Assembly: GCA_002104895.1 (NCBI GenBank) | Contig: MCFG01000154.1 | Coordinates: 27,501 to 50,000 of the forward strand | Direction of reading: 5' to 3' | DNA from: Anaeromyces robustus | Taxonomy: Eukaryota > Neocallimastigomycota > Neocallimastigomycetes > Neocallimastigales > Neocallimastigaceae | DNA length: 22,500 nucleotides | Shown: positions 1-12,053 of the stretch, in pieces | How the letters are laid out: every line of letters starts with the position of its first letter | Numbering within the stretch: the stretch's first letter is position 1 | Notes under the pieces: model-generated | Databases searched by the model: none | What the model saw: only the letters and a program-made list of their open reading frames with translations | What the model was told of the DNA's origin: nothing | Translations under genes and position numbers: made by a program

Positions 1-662
1 TATATTTTTTCTTTTCTTTGGTATTAAAGAAATACTGAAAAAAAAACTAGAAAATGAATAGTAATAAAAGAATAATAAATAAAAAAATTCAAAAAAATCA
101 ATAAAAACAAATTTTGCATTAACATTTCGTAATATTCAACCAATTATGTTACATTTAAAATTTGTGGATAAATGTTGACAAATTTTTATTAACAATTTGT
201 AAAATAATTTTTTTATTATTAAATATATGATACATAAAACATATAATATATTTTATAGTTTCATATATATTTAAATTTTTAACATAATTATAATTTAAAA
301 TATATTACAATATATAATAATTAAATGGATCATACAGATTTTAATAAAAACAATAAAATTTATAATATAAATAAATATATAAATATATATTATGAATATT
401 ATTTATATACAATAAATTTTTATATAAAAGAAGAAATTTTCTTTGTTTATATTTTTTTTTAACATTCAGTATTCAATATTTAATTTAAAATTTTTTACAA
501 ATTAAAAGAGATTATAATAAGAATTTTAAATTCTTATAAACTTATACACTTTTTAATAAAATAAATTAATTCTTATATAATTATTTATTAATAATAAAAA
601 AATCTTTTTATCATAATAACATTTCAATATTTAAATAAACTTTATATATAATAAATATAAAA
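1..662. other. AT-rich upstream region of the aminotransferase gene
   Basis: No gene is recognisable here. The stretch is almost pure A+T with short poly-A and poly-T runs, and no reading frame of meaningful composition crosses it. It should hold the promoter and 5' untranslated region of the aminotransferase that starts at 663, but no specific element stands out. A small open frame on the minus strand at its right edge is a shadow of that gene. Confidence 0.6.
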
Positions 663-2222
663 ATGACTATTGCTACTTTAGAACCTGTTAATATAATTTC
701 AAGAAAAAGAAAATACTTATCTATTAAAGATAAGATTATAGCCGAAGAAATTGCTCGTAAATACAAAGAAGAAAAGATTAATGAAAAAATCGAAAATGTA
801 CAAGAAAACAGTAAAAAATTATTAGTTAAATCTAATATTTCAAAAAAAGTAAATCCACCAAAATTATCAAAGAGAGCTTTAGAAATCCAAAATGAAGAAT
901 TTCTTTTAAGTAAAGGTATTATTATTGTTCGTAACAATAAATATCATCCACAAAATAATCCAAATGGTATTATTAATCTCGGTACTGCCGAAAATAAATT
1001 AAATAATCGTGAATTATTAAGTAAAATTAATGATCCAAAAGTTTCTACTGTAACTCCAGAACAATTACTTTATGGTCCAAATCCTGGTTCTGATAGATTA
1101 CGTGAAGAAGTTGCTAAATTATTAAATCGTTATTTACATCCAAAAGTTTTATTAGGAAAAGAAAATATATGTGTTGGTAATGGATGTGGTCCACTTCTTA
1201 ATTTATGTGGTGAAGTTTTATTTGATCAAGGTGATGCTGCTTTAGTTCCAGGTCCATTCTATGGTGGTTTTGAAGCAGATTTAAAATATGGTGCTAGAGT
1301 TTATTGTATTCCAGTTCAACATGAAGAAAATGATTGTTTAGAAGTTAGTGAAGAAGCTTTAGAAAATGCTTTAAATAATGCTACAAGAAAAGTTAGAGCT
1401 ATTATCATTGCTAATCCAAACAATCCATTTGGTCGATGTTACAGTGCTGAACAACTTCTCCGTTTCTGTAATTTCGCAAAATCACACGGACTTGCAGTTA
1501 TTTGTGATGAAATTTACGGACTTTCAACATGGAGAGATATTGTTACCAAAAGTATAGAAGAAGGTAAAACCATTGAAGATTATCAATGTCATTGTTCACA
1601 ATGTCAATCTATTAAAAATAACAATATTTCAAGAATTGAAACTAAAATTGATGGTAAAAATGATCATTTCACATCAATATTTTCATTAGATCTTCCAGAT
1701 CCAGAAAATACTCATGGATTATGGGGATTTTCAAAAGATTTCTGTTTAAATGGTTTAAGAATTGGTGTTACTATTTCTTATTCTAAAACAGTTATGGCAG
1801 CTATGCAAAAAATATGTTTCTTAACATGTATTCCAACTAATATTGATAACATTCTTGTAAACATTTTATCTAATCAAGAATGGACTGATAATTTCATTTT
1901 AAATAATAATCGTAAATTATATAAAAGTTATATTCATTTAACAAATTCATTAAATGCTCATAATATTCCATATGTTGAAGGAAGTTCAGGATTCTTTATT
2001 TACATTGATCTTCATCAAGCAGAAATGGATGAATATGAATTATGGATGAAACTTTTAGAAGGAGGTATATATATTTCACCAAGTCAAGCATTCTTTAGTA
2101 AAGATACTAAAGAAGAAAGAAATTGGTTTAGAATCTGTTATGCCGTTGAACAAGATGAACTTGATAAATCATTAAATAGAATATATAATGTTTTAGATAA
2201 TATTAAGCAAAACAAAAATTAA
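663..2222 (+). CDS. PLP-dependent aminotransferase, ACC-synthase-like (class I/II)
   Basis: A single uninterrupted frame of 519 residues, with normal codon composition from the ATG at 663 to a TAA. It has the fold-type I aminotransferase landmarks in order: GTAENK at 107-112, whose Glu110 matches the conserved Glu of the ACC synthase GLAENQ box; Tyr137 in YGPNPGS; the GNGCG phosphate-loop region near 172-176; NPNNPFG at 251-257; Asp282 and Tyr285 in CDEIYG; the Schiff-base Lys358 in FSKDFCLNGLR; Arg366; and the carboxylate-binding Arg490 in WFRIC. These residues predict PLP binding and an aminotransferase-type or 1-aminocyclopropane-1-carboxylate synthase-type reaction. The ACC-synthase-like label comes from the AEN and SKD boxes and is weaker than the family call. 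Oddities are a Lys/Glu-rich N-terminal extension of about 65 residues that looks unstructured or coiled, with no clear targeting signal, and a Cys-rich insert (Cys309, Cys311, Cys314) before the PLP lysine. It is probably cytosolic. It converges on the receptor gene ending at 3152. Confidence 0.93.
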   Translation: MTIATLEPVNIISRKRKYLSIKDKIIAEEIARKYKEEKINEKIENVQENSKKLLVKSNISKKVNPPKLSKRALEIQNEEFLLSKGIIIVRNNKYHPQNNPNGIINLGTAENKLNNRELLSKINDPKVSTVTPEQLLYGPNPGSDRLREEVAKLLNRYLHPKVLLGKENICVGNGCGPLLNLCGEVLFDQGDAALVPGPFYGGFEADLKYGARVYCIPVQHEENDCLEVSEEALENALNNATRKVRAIIIANPNNPFGRCYSAEQLLRFCNFAKSHGLAVICDEIYGLSTWRDIVTKSIEEGKTIEDYQCHCSQCQSIKNNNISRIETKIDGKNDHFTSIFSLDLPDPENTHGLWGFSKDFCLNGLRIGVTISYSKTVMAAMQKICFLTCIPTNIDNILVNILSNQEWTDNFILNNNRKLYKSYIHLTNSLNAHNIPYVEGSSGFFIYIDLHQAEMDEYELWMKLLEGGIYISPSQAFFSKDTKEERNWFRICYAVEQDELDKSLNRIYNVLDNIKQNKN

Positions 2223-3151
2223 AAATAAAAATAATGAAAGCTTAATAATTATTAATTTAATAATATTTATATTATATCATCACTTATCATTATTATAACA
2301 ATTACATAAATATTTTTAATTTAACTATCTGTAAATTTTTTATTTATTTATTTAAATAACTCTTGTAATATAATAACTATCTATTATTTATATTTTAATT
2401 TATTTAATTTTTTCAAATTAAAAAATAATATTTATTTTCATAAAAAAAAAAAAATTTAAAAATTAGAAAAAAATTAAATATTAAAAGAAAATAAAAATAA
2501 TATAAAATAAAAAATAAAAATAAAATAAAAAATAAAATAAAAATAATATAAAAATTAATAATAAATATAATAATAATATAGTCAATTATTTGATGTTATG
2601 TTTTGGTTTATTTTTATTATGTTTTTAATATATCTATTTATCTTATTAATAATTTATTTTGTATATCAACCGTGACAAAAGGTATATATATTTTTTTAAA
2701 AGATAATAGAAAAAAAATAAAATTGTAATAATTATAATTTTCATATTTATAAAAACAAAATTATTATGGATTTATAATTGTCTCTTAAAAATTTAAATTT
2801 TTTATTTTATTTTATTTTTATTTTATTTTTAATTTTGTTTTATTTTTTTAAATTAATATAAAAAGTAAAAAAATAAACAAACAAACAAACAAATTATCAT
2901 TCAATTTATAATAATATATTTAAATATATAAATAAATAATTATCATATTAAAAACTATTAAATCTAATCTAATCTATTCAATTTATTTTTTAATTTAACA
3001 TATTTTTATATAAATTCTATATATTATTTAAAAAAAAAAAATTAGAATGTAAAGTATTATGTTTTTAATTTATTTTTCATATTTTTCTATATTTTTATAT
3101 TTTGTTTAATATTATAATATTATTAAATGTATATTATATATATAATAAAGT
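2223..3151. other. Intergenic region between two convergent 3' ends
   Basis: This holds the 3' ends of the aminotransferase (+) and of the minus-strand receptor. It is low-complexity A+T DNA: AAAAT-like and AAAATA runs around 2450-2560, TTTTA runs near 2795-2845, and a short CAAA repeat near 2876-2891. A less AT-biased patch near 2655-2690 has no coding frame or RNA-gene structure that I can support. No gene is visible. Confidence 0.6.
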
Positions 3152-5126
3152 TTAATTTTTAAAGTGATAATTTAACATTTTAATGTATGATGAAGAACCT
3201 TTAGATGTTGTGTTATCACTGCTATTATTAGATGATATTTGCTTATCATTAGATGAAAATTTTCCTAGATTTACGCTTCTAACTACCATTTCATCTTCTT
3301 CATTGTTATTAAGTAAGAAGAGAATTCTTATACCATAGAGAAGAATATAATTAGATAATCCTAGAAGTATATACATACTTGATCGAATTATATAAGTATC
3401 CAAATAGTTAAGCTTTAAGAATTTATCAACAATAATTACTAATGATGAAACAAGTAAAACTACAAATAAAGAAGTTGTAACTAATTTAACATCATATATA
3501 GTTGATGATATATTCCATTCTATAAACAATAAAAACAATAAACATAACAATGTTATAATTTTTATGAAAAGAATTACCAACAATATAAAAGTACCAAAAT
3601 TACTATTTAAACTACACACTTCATAATTTTTTCCTTCATGAACTAATATTTCTTTAACATCATAAGGTACATTTAGAAAAATTATACATATAATTGCATC
3701 TGACATAATAAATATATAATTAAACCAGAATCTATGATTTTTAATCCAAGTTATTATAAAATGTGTATCTTCTATGGGGACGTTAATTATTAATTTATAT
3801 AATATTGGAATATAAATCAATGTAAATCCTAACGATAACATTACAGGTCTTATTTGACATTTGAATTCGCTTTTTTTTCCTAATTCTAAAAATGATGTAA
3901 ACAAAAAGAAAACAATTCCAAATATAACAAGAAACCATGAATCTTTTGATAAAAATTTAAAATGTAATTCTAATTTTTTAATAAAGAGGAGGGTTAATGA
4001 TGCTATCATGAAAAATGATGAAATACAGATTATCAAAAAGAATATTAAACCAATTGAAGAATCTGAAAATAATGTTATATAATATATTTTTGTAATATTT
4101 TCAAGTTCAGATAATACTTGATATGCTGATTTTTCTCCAAATAAATATTCATAAATTTTATTTCTAAATTGTTCTGAATATGTACTATAATCGTCAGTTA
4201 CTGTAGTAGGTCTTGGAATTAATTGAATACTTTTATAAAAATCACAATCAACTTTTTCACATACTTCTTTTTCATCATATAAACTATTTATTAATGAAAA
4301 AACTTGTTTTTCTATAACTAATTTTCTTTGAAGATCTTTGGAAGTAATATATTTAAATGCATTAACTACTGCACTTCTTTTTTTTGAAGCTGAATATTTA
4401 CTAATAGCTAAATTATATCCACCAATTGTTGAACCTGAAATGCCTTCACGTATGCCAGGTAATGGTGATATTTTAATCATTGGATTAAATACTTGGGTAT
4501 GCCAATATTTTAAAAATACAAAGCTTGAAGGTTCTTGATAGAGTTTTTGTGCAAATATAAAATATGGAAGTTTAAAATGAGCCTCTTATATTATATTAAA
4601 AAAATAAATATAATTTTTTTAATAAAATGCAATATATATTGATAAGTCATATTAATACAAATACATCAATATATAGAAATAATAAAATAATATTATCTTA
4701 CCAGAAGATATTTCATTTTTTATTTCATTTATTTTTTCTAAAGCTTTTATTGAAACTTCATCTGTTAACTCGGGGAATGGTGATTCCCTTTTATTTCTGA
4801 ATGAGTATATAAATTCATAAAGTGAGCATGTTCCAACTTCTGTTTCTATATAAAGGAAACAATAATATATATGGAATTAATATAAAAAATTATTTAGTTT
4901 TTTTATTATAATATAATATATATTTATATGTCAATATTAATATTAATATGCTACCTCCAAAAGCTCCATTATAAATAATTAAATCATTATTGTTGAGTTT
5001 TTTTTCTTCTTCCATAATATACTTTCCAGTTTCTATTAATTCATCCCATGTCACTGGTACAGTTTTATTATATCTTTCTAAATATAATAAATTTGAATAT
5101 AAAACAGAATAATCTAATGTAATTGG

Positions 5127-5157
<31 letters not shown>

Positions 5158-5839
5158 TAAAAAAATAATATAAAAAATGTTGGTTTTATAAATTATTATT
5201 ATTTAATGTATTATATATATATTTATATATATATTTATTAATTTTATATTTTTTATAATTATGTATAAATATTTTTGATAATTACAAGTCCAACATATTC
5301 ACCATTATATGTACAAGATAATGATATTACATCTTTATTATATAAGTTAATATGCTCTTTATCTAATATTTTGTCTAATGATACAAAATGCTGTCCAAAT
5401 CTTGTTGAATATATATTGTCATAAAAATATAAATCATATTTTGTAGTTTTTTTTGTAAGAAGCTGTTCAACCATTGAACCATAATCATTGATATCACCCG
5501 TTGAATTTGATGGAGTAATTAGGTTTAATTTTAATGTAACATTTAAATTATTTTCTTTGGAATATTTATTAAATTCATTTACAATAAATGAGTATACTTC
5601 GCCACTGACATCATATGTAAAGGCTATGGCATCAATTGTAACACATTTACTAATCACTATGTTAAATTTATTAAAATATAATTGTAAATAATTCTAGTAT
5701 ATATAAATAATAGATAATAGTTTTATGTTTTTACTTTTTTTTATTTTTATTTTTTTCTAACATATATTTTATATAATTTATTTTATTTACTTATGTATAA
5801 AAGAGGAATTATGTAAAATATTATTTTATTTAATATCAT
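3152..5839 (-). CDS. Class C GPCR-like receptor with a solute-binding ectodomain (copy A)
   Basis: Rebuilt as five exons on the minus strand: 5791-5839, 5286-5656, 4955-5126, 4702-4845 and 3152-4584. This gives 722 residues with intron phases 1, 0, 1, 1. Exon 1 encodes a hydrophobic signal peptide (MILNKIIFYIIPLLYI) and its last base completes the next codon. Residues of about 18-415 resemble a bacterial family 1 extracellular solute-binding protein: a TYNGEYVGLP-ITLDYSVLYSN core, TWDELIETGKYI, then PLPG..EG.SGSTIGGYN and a late SLYDEK. From about 420 there are seven hydrophobic helices followed by a Ser/Asn-rich cytoplasmic tail. Cys488 at the start of helix 3 and Cys569 in extracellular loop 2 match the conserved class C disulfide. 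It should sit in the plasma membrane, bind a solute outside the cell and signal inward through a G protein. Ligand and coupling are inferred, not shown. It is divergent from, and paralogous to, the receptor at 8158. The frame at 5657 has no ATG of its own, which is why the upstream exon is needed. Confidence 0.88.
5127..5285 (-). other. Intron 2 of receptor copy A
   Basis: A phase 0 intron between ctt|gtaatt and the acceptor aaaag|ccaatt. Near the acceptor it holds a run of T followed by a run of A on the plus strand (about 5128-5157), which could fold back on itself. The matching intron of the paralog sits at the same codon boundary but is filled with a long AAT repeat, so position is conserved and sequence is not. 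Confidence 0.8.
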
Positions 5840-6015
5840 TTTTATTAAATAAATATATCTTGATTTTATTAGCTTTTTATTGTTAACATAAAATAATATA
5901 TTCTTTTTATAAATTTATTATTTTTTTTATAATATAATTGTATTATTTTTTATTATTTAAAAAAAGAAAAAAGAAGTACCTTTTAAAACTTATTATATGG
6001 TTTCATCTTTATATC

Positions 6016-6089
6016 AATATTATAAAGTGAATCAATTACTTAAATCGTAATTAATATTATAAAGTGAATCAATTACTTAATTCGTAATT
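6016..6089. repeat. 37-bp tandem duplication in the receptor intergenic region
   Basis: Two adjacent copies (6016-6052 and 6053-6089) of a unit containing TATAAAGTGAATCAATTACT and TCGTAATTAAT, differing at a single position. Inside each unit, AATTAC and GTAATT form an inverted repeat with a 7-base spacer. The unit has more sequence complexity than its surroundings, unlike the microsatellites elsewhere in the window. Confidence 0.85.
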
Positions 6090-6713
6090 AATAATTAAAT
6101 ATAATTAATTTCGAATTATTTCTAACCATTTTGATTAATTTCTTATTAAATTTATTAAGATTAAAAAGGATATAAAAAAAAAGATAAATAAAAAACCTTA
6201 ACTTTATTAAATAATAAAAGTAAATGGGATGGGAAAAATTAATAGTATTTTTATAAGGATATTATTTATAATTAGCAAATTAGGATTATAATTATCATAA
6301 TTATTATAAAATTATAAATATTATTTTTAATTTTTTAGCTAATAAATTAAAAATGAAAATATATATATATATGTATTGTTATTGTCACGACACTAAACAA
6401 AAATATTTCAAATATATTTCTTAACAATTAAAAACTATTTATATTTATTTTACTATATATAAAATAGTTATTTATTATAATTAAATATTATTTATTATTA
6501 TTATTCATGTATTAAGTAATTATTTTAAAAATAATAAATATAACTTGATCATATGAAATTTTCATTTTTAAGAACTTTTGTTGTAAATGGATTATTAATA
6601 CTGTATATATTATAAATTTTTACAACAGGTCAATACACTACAATAAATAATGTATACAATATTAATAGATTTGCAACAAAATTTTATTCATAACATTTTA
6701 TATTATCAAAATC

Positions 6714-6744
<31 letters not shown>

Positions 6745-6787
6745 TAATATTAATTTGTAAATAATATTTTTTGTTAATATTTATATA

Positions 6788-6809
6788 AATAATTTCGAAT
6801 GAAATTATT
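6788..6809. repeat. Perfect inverted repeat, 9-bp arms
   Basis: AATAATTTC and GAAATTATT flank the 4-base loop GAAT. It is a perfect hairpin or dyad in DNA where short AT palindromes are common, but the C and G in the arms make chance somewhat less likely. It could be a dimeric protein-binding site for the receptor pair; that is inference. Confidence 0.6.
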
Positions 6810-6908
6810 CAATAATAAATAAATTTGGATAAATTTTAAATATATATTATTTAATTTTCAAAAAAAAAATTTCTCTTTTATATTATGAATATATTTATTT
6901 TTAAAAAC

Positions 6909-6924
6909 CCTTATATCTATAAGG
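6909..6924. repeat. Short inverted repeat CCTTAT/ATAAGG
   Basis: Six-base arms around the loop ATCT. The right arm with its flank (ATAAGGATATT) also occurs near 6254-6264 in the same intergenic region. Function unknown. Confidence 0.5.
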
Positions 6925-7050
6925 ATATTTTATAAATAATTTAACTGTAAAAATATATAAATTTAACCAATTATATGGATAAATGTTTTATTTATTTTAT
7001 TATTTATTTATTTACTCTGATTTTTTTTTATTTGATAATAAATATGAGTA

Positions 7051-7310
7051 TAAAATAAAATAAAATAAAATAAAATAAAATAAAATAAAATAAAATAAAA
7101 TAAAATAAAATAAAATAAAATAAAATAAAATAAAATAAAATAAAATAAAATAAAATAAAATAAAATAAAATAAAATAAAATAAAATAAAATAAAATAAAA
7201 TAAAATAAAATAAAATAAAATAAAATAAAATAAAATAAAATAAAATAAAATAAAATAAAATAAAATAAAATAAAATAAAATAAAATAAAATAAAATAAAA
7301 TAAAATAAAA
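7051..7310. repeat. (TAAAA)52 pentanucleotide microsatellite
   Basis: Fifty-two uninterrupted copies of TAAAA, 260 bases without a mismatch, between the divergent receptor starts and about 850 bases from the start codon of the plus-strand copy. Such purity suggests recent expansion or an assembly-limited length. A tract this A-rich would be expected to disfavour nucleosomes. Confidence 0.97.
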
Positions 7311-8157
7311 TAATAAAAAAAAAACTTGATAAATATTTACAAATTAGTTTTACTATAAAGAATAAAAAAGTAAAAAAGAAAAATATTTTTTTATTTAAAA
7401 TTTACTATAAAAAATACATCATTTTATTAATATTTTGAATGTTTCTAAAATCCTTTACATTTTTATTACATGAAATCTTTTTATAATTTAATGTAAATAA
7501 TTTTAGTATAAATATGTAAAAACAAATAAATATTGTACAAATTATTTTGAATAAATATTTAATAAAAATTATTATGATTCCTTGATTAAATCAAAGTTAA
7601 TAAAATAAATATTTTTTAATCATGATATTTTTATTTAGTAATTAATATGATTTCATATAATAATTAAAAATGTTTGATAAATAGTAATAACTATAAATAA
7701 TATATAATTTTAATTAATATTACTATTAAAAAATTAATAATTAAAAATATTTTAGGAATTTTTTTTTTCTATTTAGATTTTTAAAGTAAAAAATATTATA
7801 GTCTTTTTTATTTATAAAACTCGGTAAAATATTAAAAAGCTTATTAAGATTAATAAGAAATTGATACATACCATAAAAAATAATACAGTTTTTTTTTTTT
7901 TTTTCATACTATATAATTAACTTAAATAATTATTATATTTAGTTTCTTATATTTAAATTATAGGTTTTAACATTTTTAAAATATTAGTATGGAATTTTAA
8001 AATTTATAATTATTATAAATCTTTTATGAAAAAATAAATTATGGAAAAATACATCAAGAGAATAAAAAAAAATAATAAAAAAAATAAATAAATAAAAATA
8101 AAAAAAGTAAATAATAAAAAAGAACAAAAAAATATTTTTAGATAATTAGTATACAAG

Positions 8158-11028
<2,871 letters not shown>

Positions 11029-11100
11029 AGTTAATGATTATATATAATATAAAAAAGAATGAACAGTTCAAGTTATATATAAAAATAATTATATAATTAT

Positions 11101-11164
11101 TTTTATTTTTATTTTGTATATCGTTATTAATTCTTATTCTTCTTATTATTATTTTAGTTGTTTA

Positions 11165-11204
<40 letters not shown>

Positions 11205-11334
11205 TTTTATTGTTTATATTTATAATTTTTATTTTTATTTTTATTTTGTATATCGTTATTTATATTCTTATTATTCTTCTTATTATTTTAGTTGTTTATA
11301 TATATTATGATTCTTATTATTTTAGTTATTTATA

Positions 11335-11380
<46 letters not shown>

Positions 11381-11420
11381 TTATTGTTTATATATACATT
11401 TTTTTTATTTTTATTTTATT
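11101..11420. repeat. Imperfect tandem repeat with ATT microsatellite cores
   Basis: A block containing TTTTGTATATCGTTATT, a TTCTTATT-rich stretch, TTTTAGTTGTTTATAT and then a run of ATT occurs near 11101-11205 and again, modified, near 11225-11310. A partial third copy (ATTCTTATTATTTTAGTTATT) leads into a second ATT run at 11337-11380. It looks like a minisatellite grown from a microsatellite in the 3' region of the receptor gene. Confidence 0.75.
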
Positions 11421-11556
11421 AAATTATCTATAAACGCTTAATATAATATTGTAATATATATTGATTAATTGTAATATTAATAATTTTATTTAATATTAAT
11501 TTATTGTGAGTTATAGAAGTATTTGTATTTATAATATTAATATATAAATAATCTAT

Positions 11557-11563
<7 letters not shown>

Positions 11564-11596
<33 letters not shown>

Positions 11597-11731
11597 ACAA
11601 AAAGGAAGATTAATACTAATACTTTTTAAATTAGTAATAATAAATATACTATACATCAGATTTTCAATTATTTGTTCAATAATAAAATATTATTAGTTTT
11701 TATAACTTTTTTTTTTTTTTTTTTTTTTTTT
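11564..11731. repeat. A29 and T25 homopolymer runs flanking a 114-base segment
   Basis: The A run (11564-11592) and T run (11707-11731) are complementary and could pair as inverted arms around the segment between them. That segment shows no recognisable gene or element. Similar long runs are scattered through the window, so the pairing may be chance. Confidence 0.55.
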
Positions 11732-12053
11732 AAATCGAAATATGAGGAATCCTCGATGTAACCAATCTGTATAATAAAATAATAATTAAAAATAAATTAT
11801 TTAAAATTTTATATATAAATATTTTAATTAGTAATAATTATAATATACTAATTTTTAATATAATTCAATAACAAAATTAATTTTTTGTTTTTTATTTAAA
11901 AAAATTTTTTATTAACAAATAAAAAAATATATACATTAATAATTTATTCATATTTATTGTAAATTCTTTACAATTATCATTATAATTTAAATTGTTTATA
12001 TATTTTATTTTTTTTTTTAAGTTAAAACATAAAAATAAAAATAACTGAGTAAA

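Larger units (their letters stand above)
5840..8157. promoter_or_regulatory. Shared upstream region of the two divergent receptor genes
   Basis: A 2.3-kb gap separates the start codons of the head-to-head receptor pair, so any promoter or enhancer for either gene should lie here. It contains no coding frame. Visible structure: a 37-bp tandem duplication at 6016-6089, an inverted repeat at 6788-6809, another at 6909-6924, a 26-base T run at 6714-6739, and the TAAAA array at 7051-7310. Regulatory function is inferred from position; no known fungal factor site is claimed. Confidence 0.5.
11029..12053. other. Intergenic region between receptor copy B and TAF9
   Basis: Both genes are on the plus strand, so this holds the receptor's 3' region and the TAF9 promoter. 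It contains an ATT-rich imperfect repeat (11101-11420), a 29-base A run (11564-11592), a 25-base T run (11707-11731) and, just after that, a less AT-rich patch (11733-11772) with the dyad GAGGAATCCTC. The open frame over the ATT repeat is only repeat translation. No gene is visible. Confidence 0.6.

Noticed and set aside
611-937. Minus-strand open frame over the start of the aminotransferase
   Set aside because: It overlaps a clear coding frame on the other strand and has the composition of an antisense shadow.
5655-5657. GTG start codon for receptor copy A, suggesting bacterial DNA
   Set aside because: The codon straddles a splice acceptor (CATAG|TG). The upstream signal-peptide exon supplies a normal ATG and the same arrangement occurs in the paralog.
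7051-7310. CRISPR-like or centromere-like array
   Set aside because: The array is a plain 5-base microsatellite without spacers, and only 260 bases long.
11114-11422. Open frame rich in Tyr and Ile
   Set aside because: It is a translation of ATT/TTA microsatellite DNA with no protein-like composition, in the 3' region of a receptor gene.
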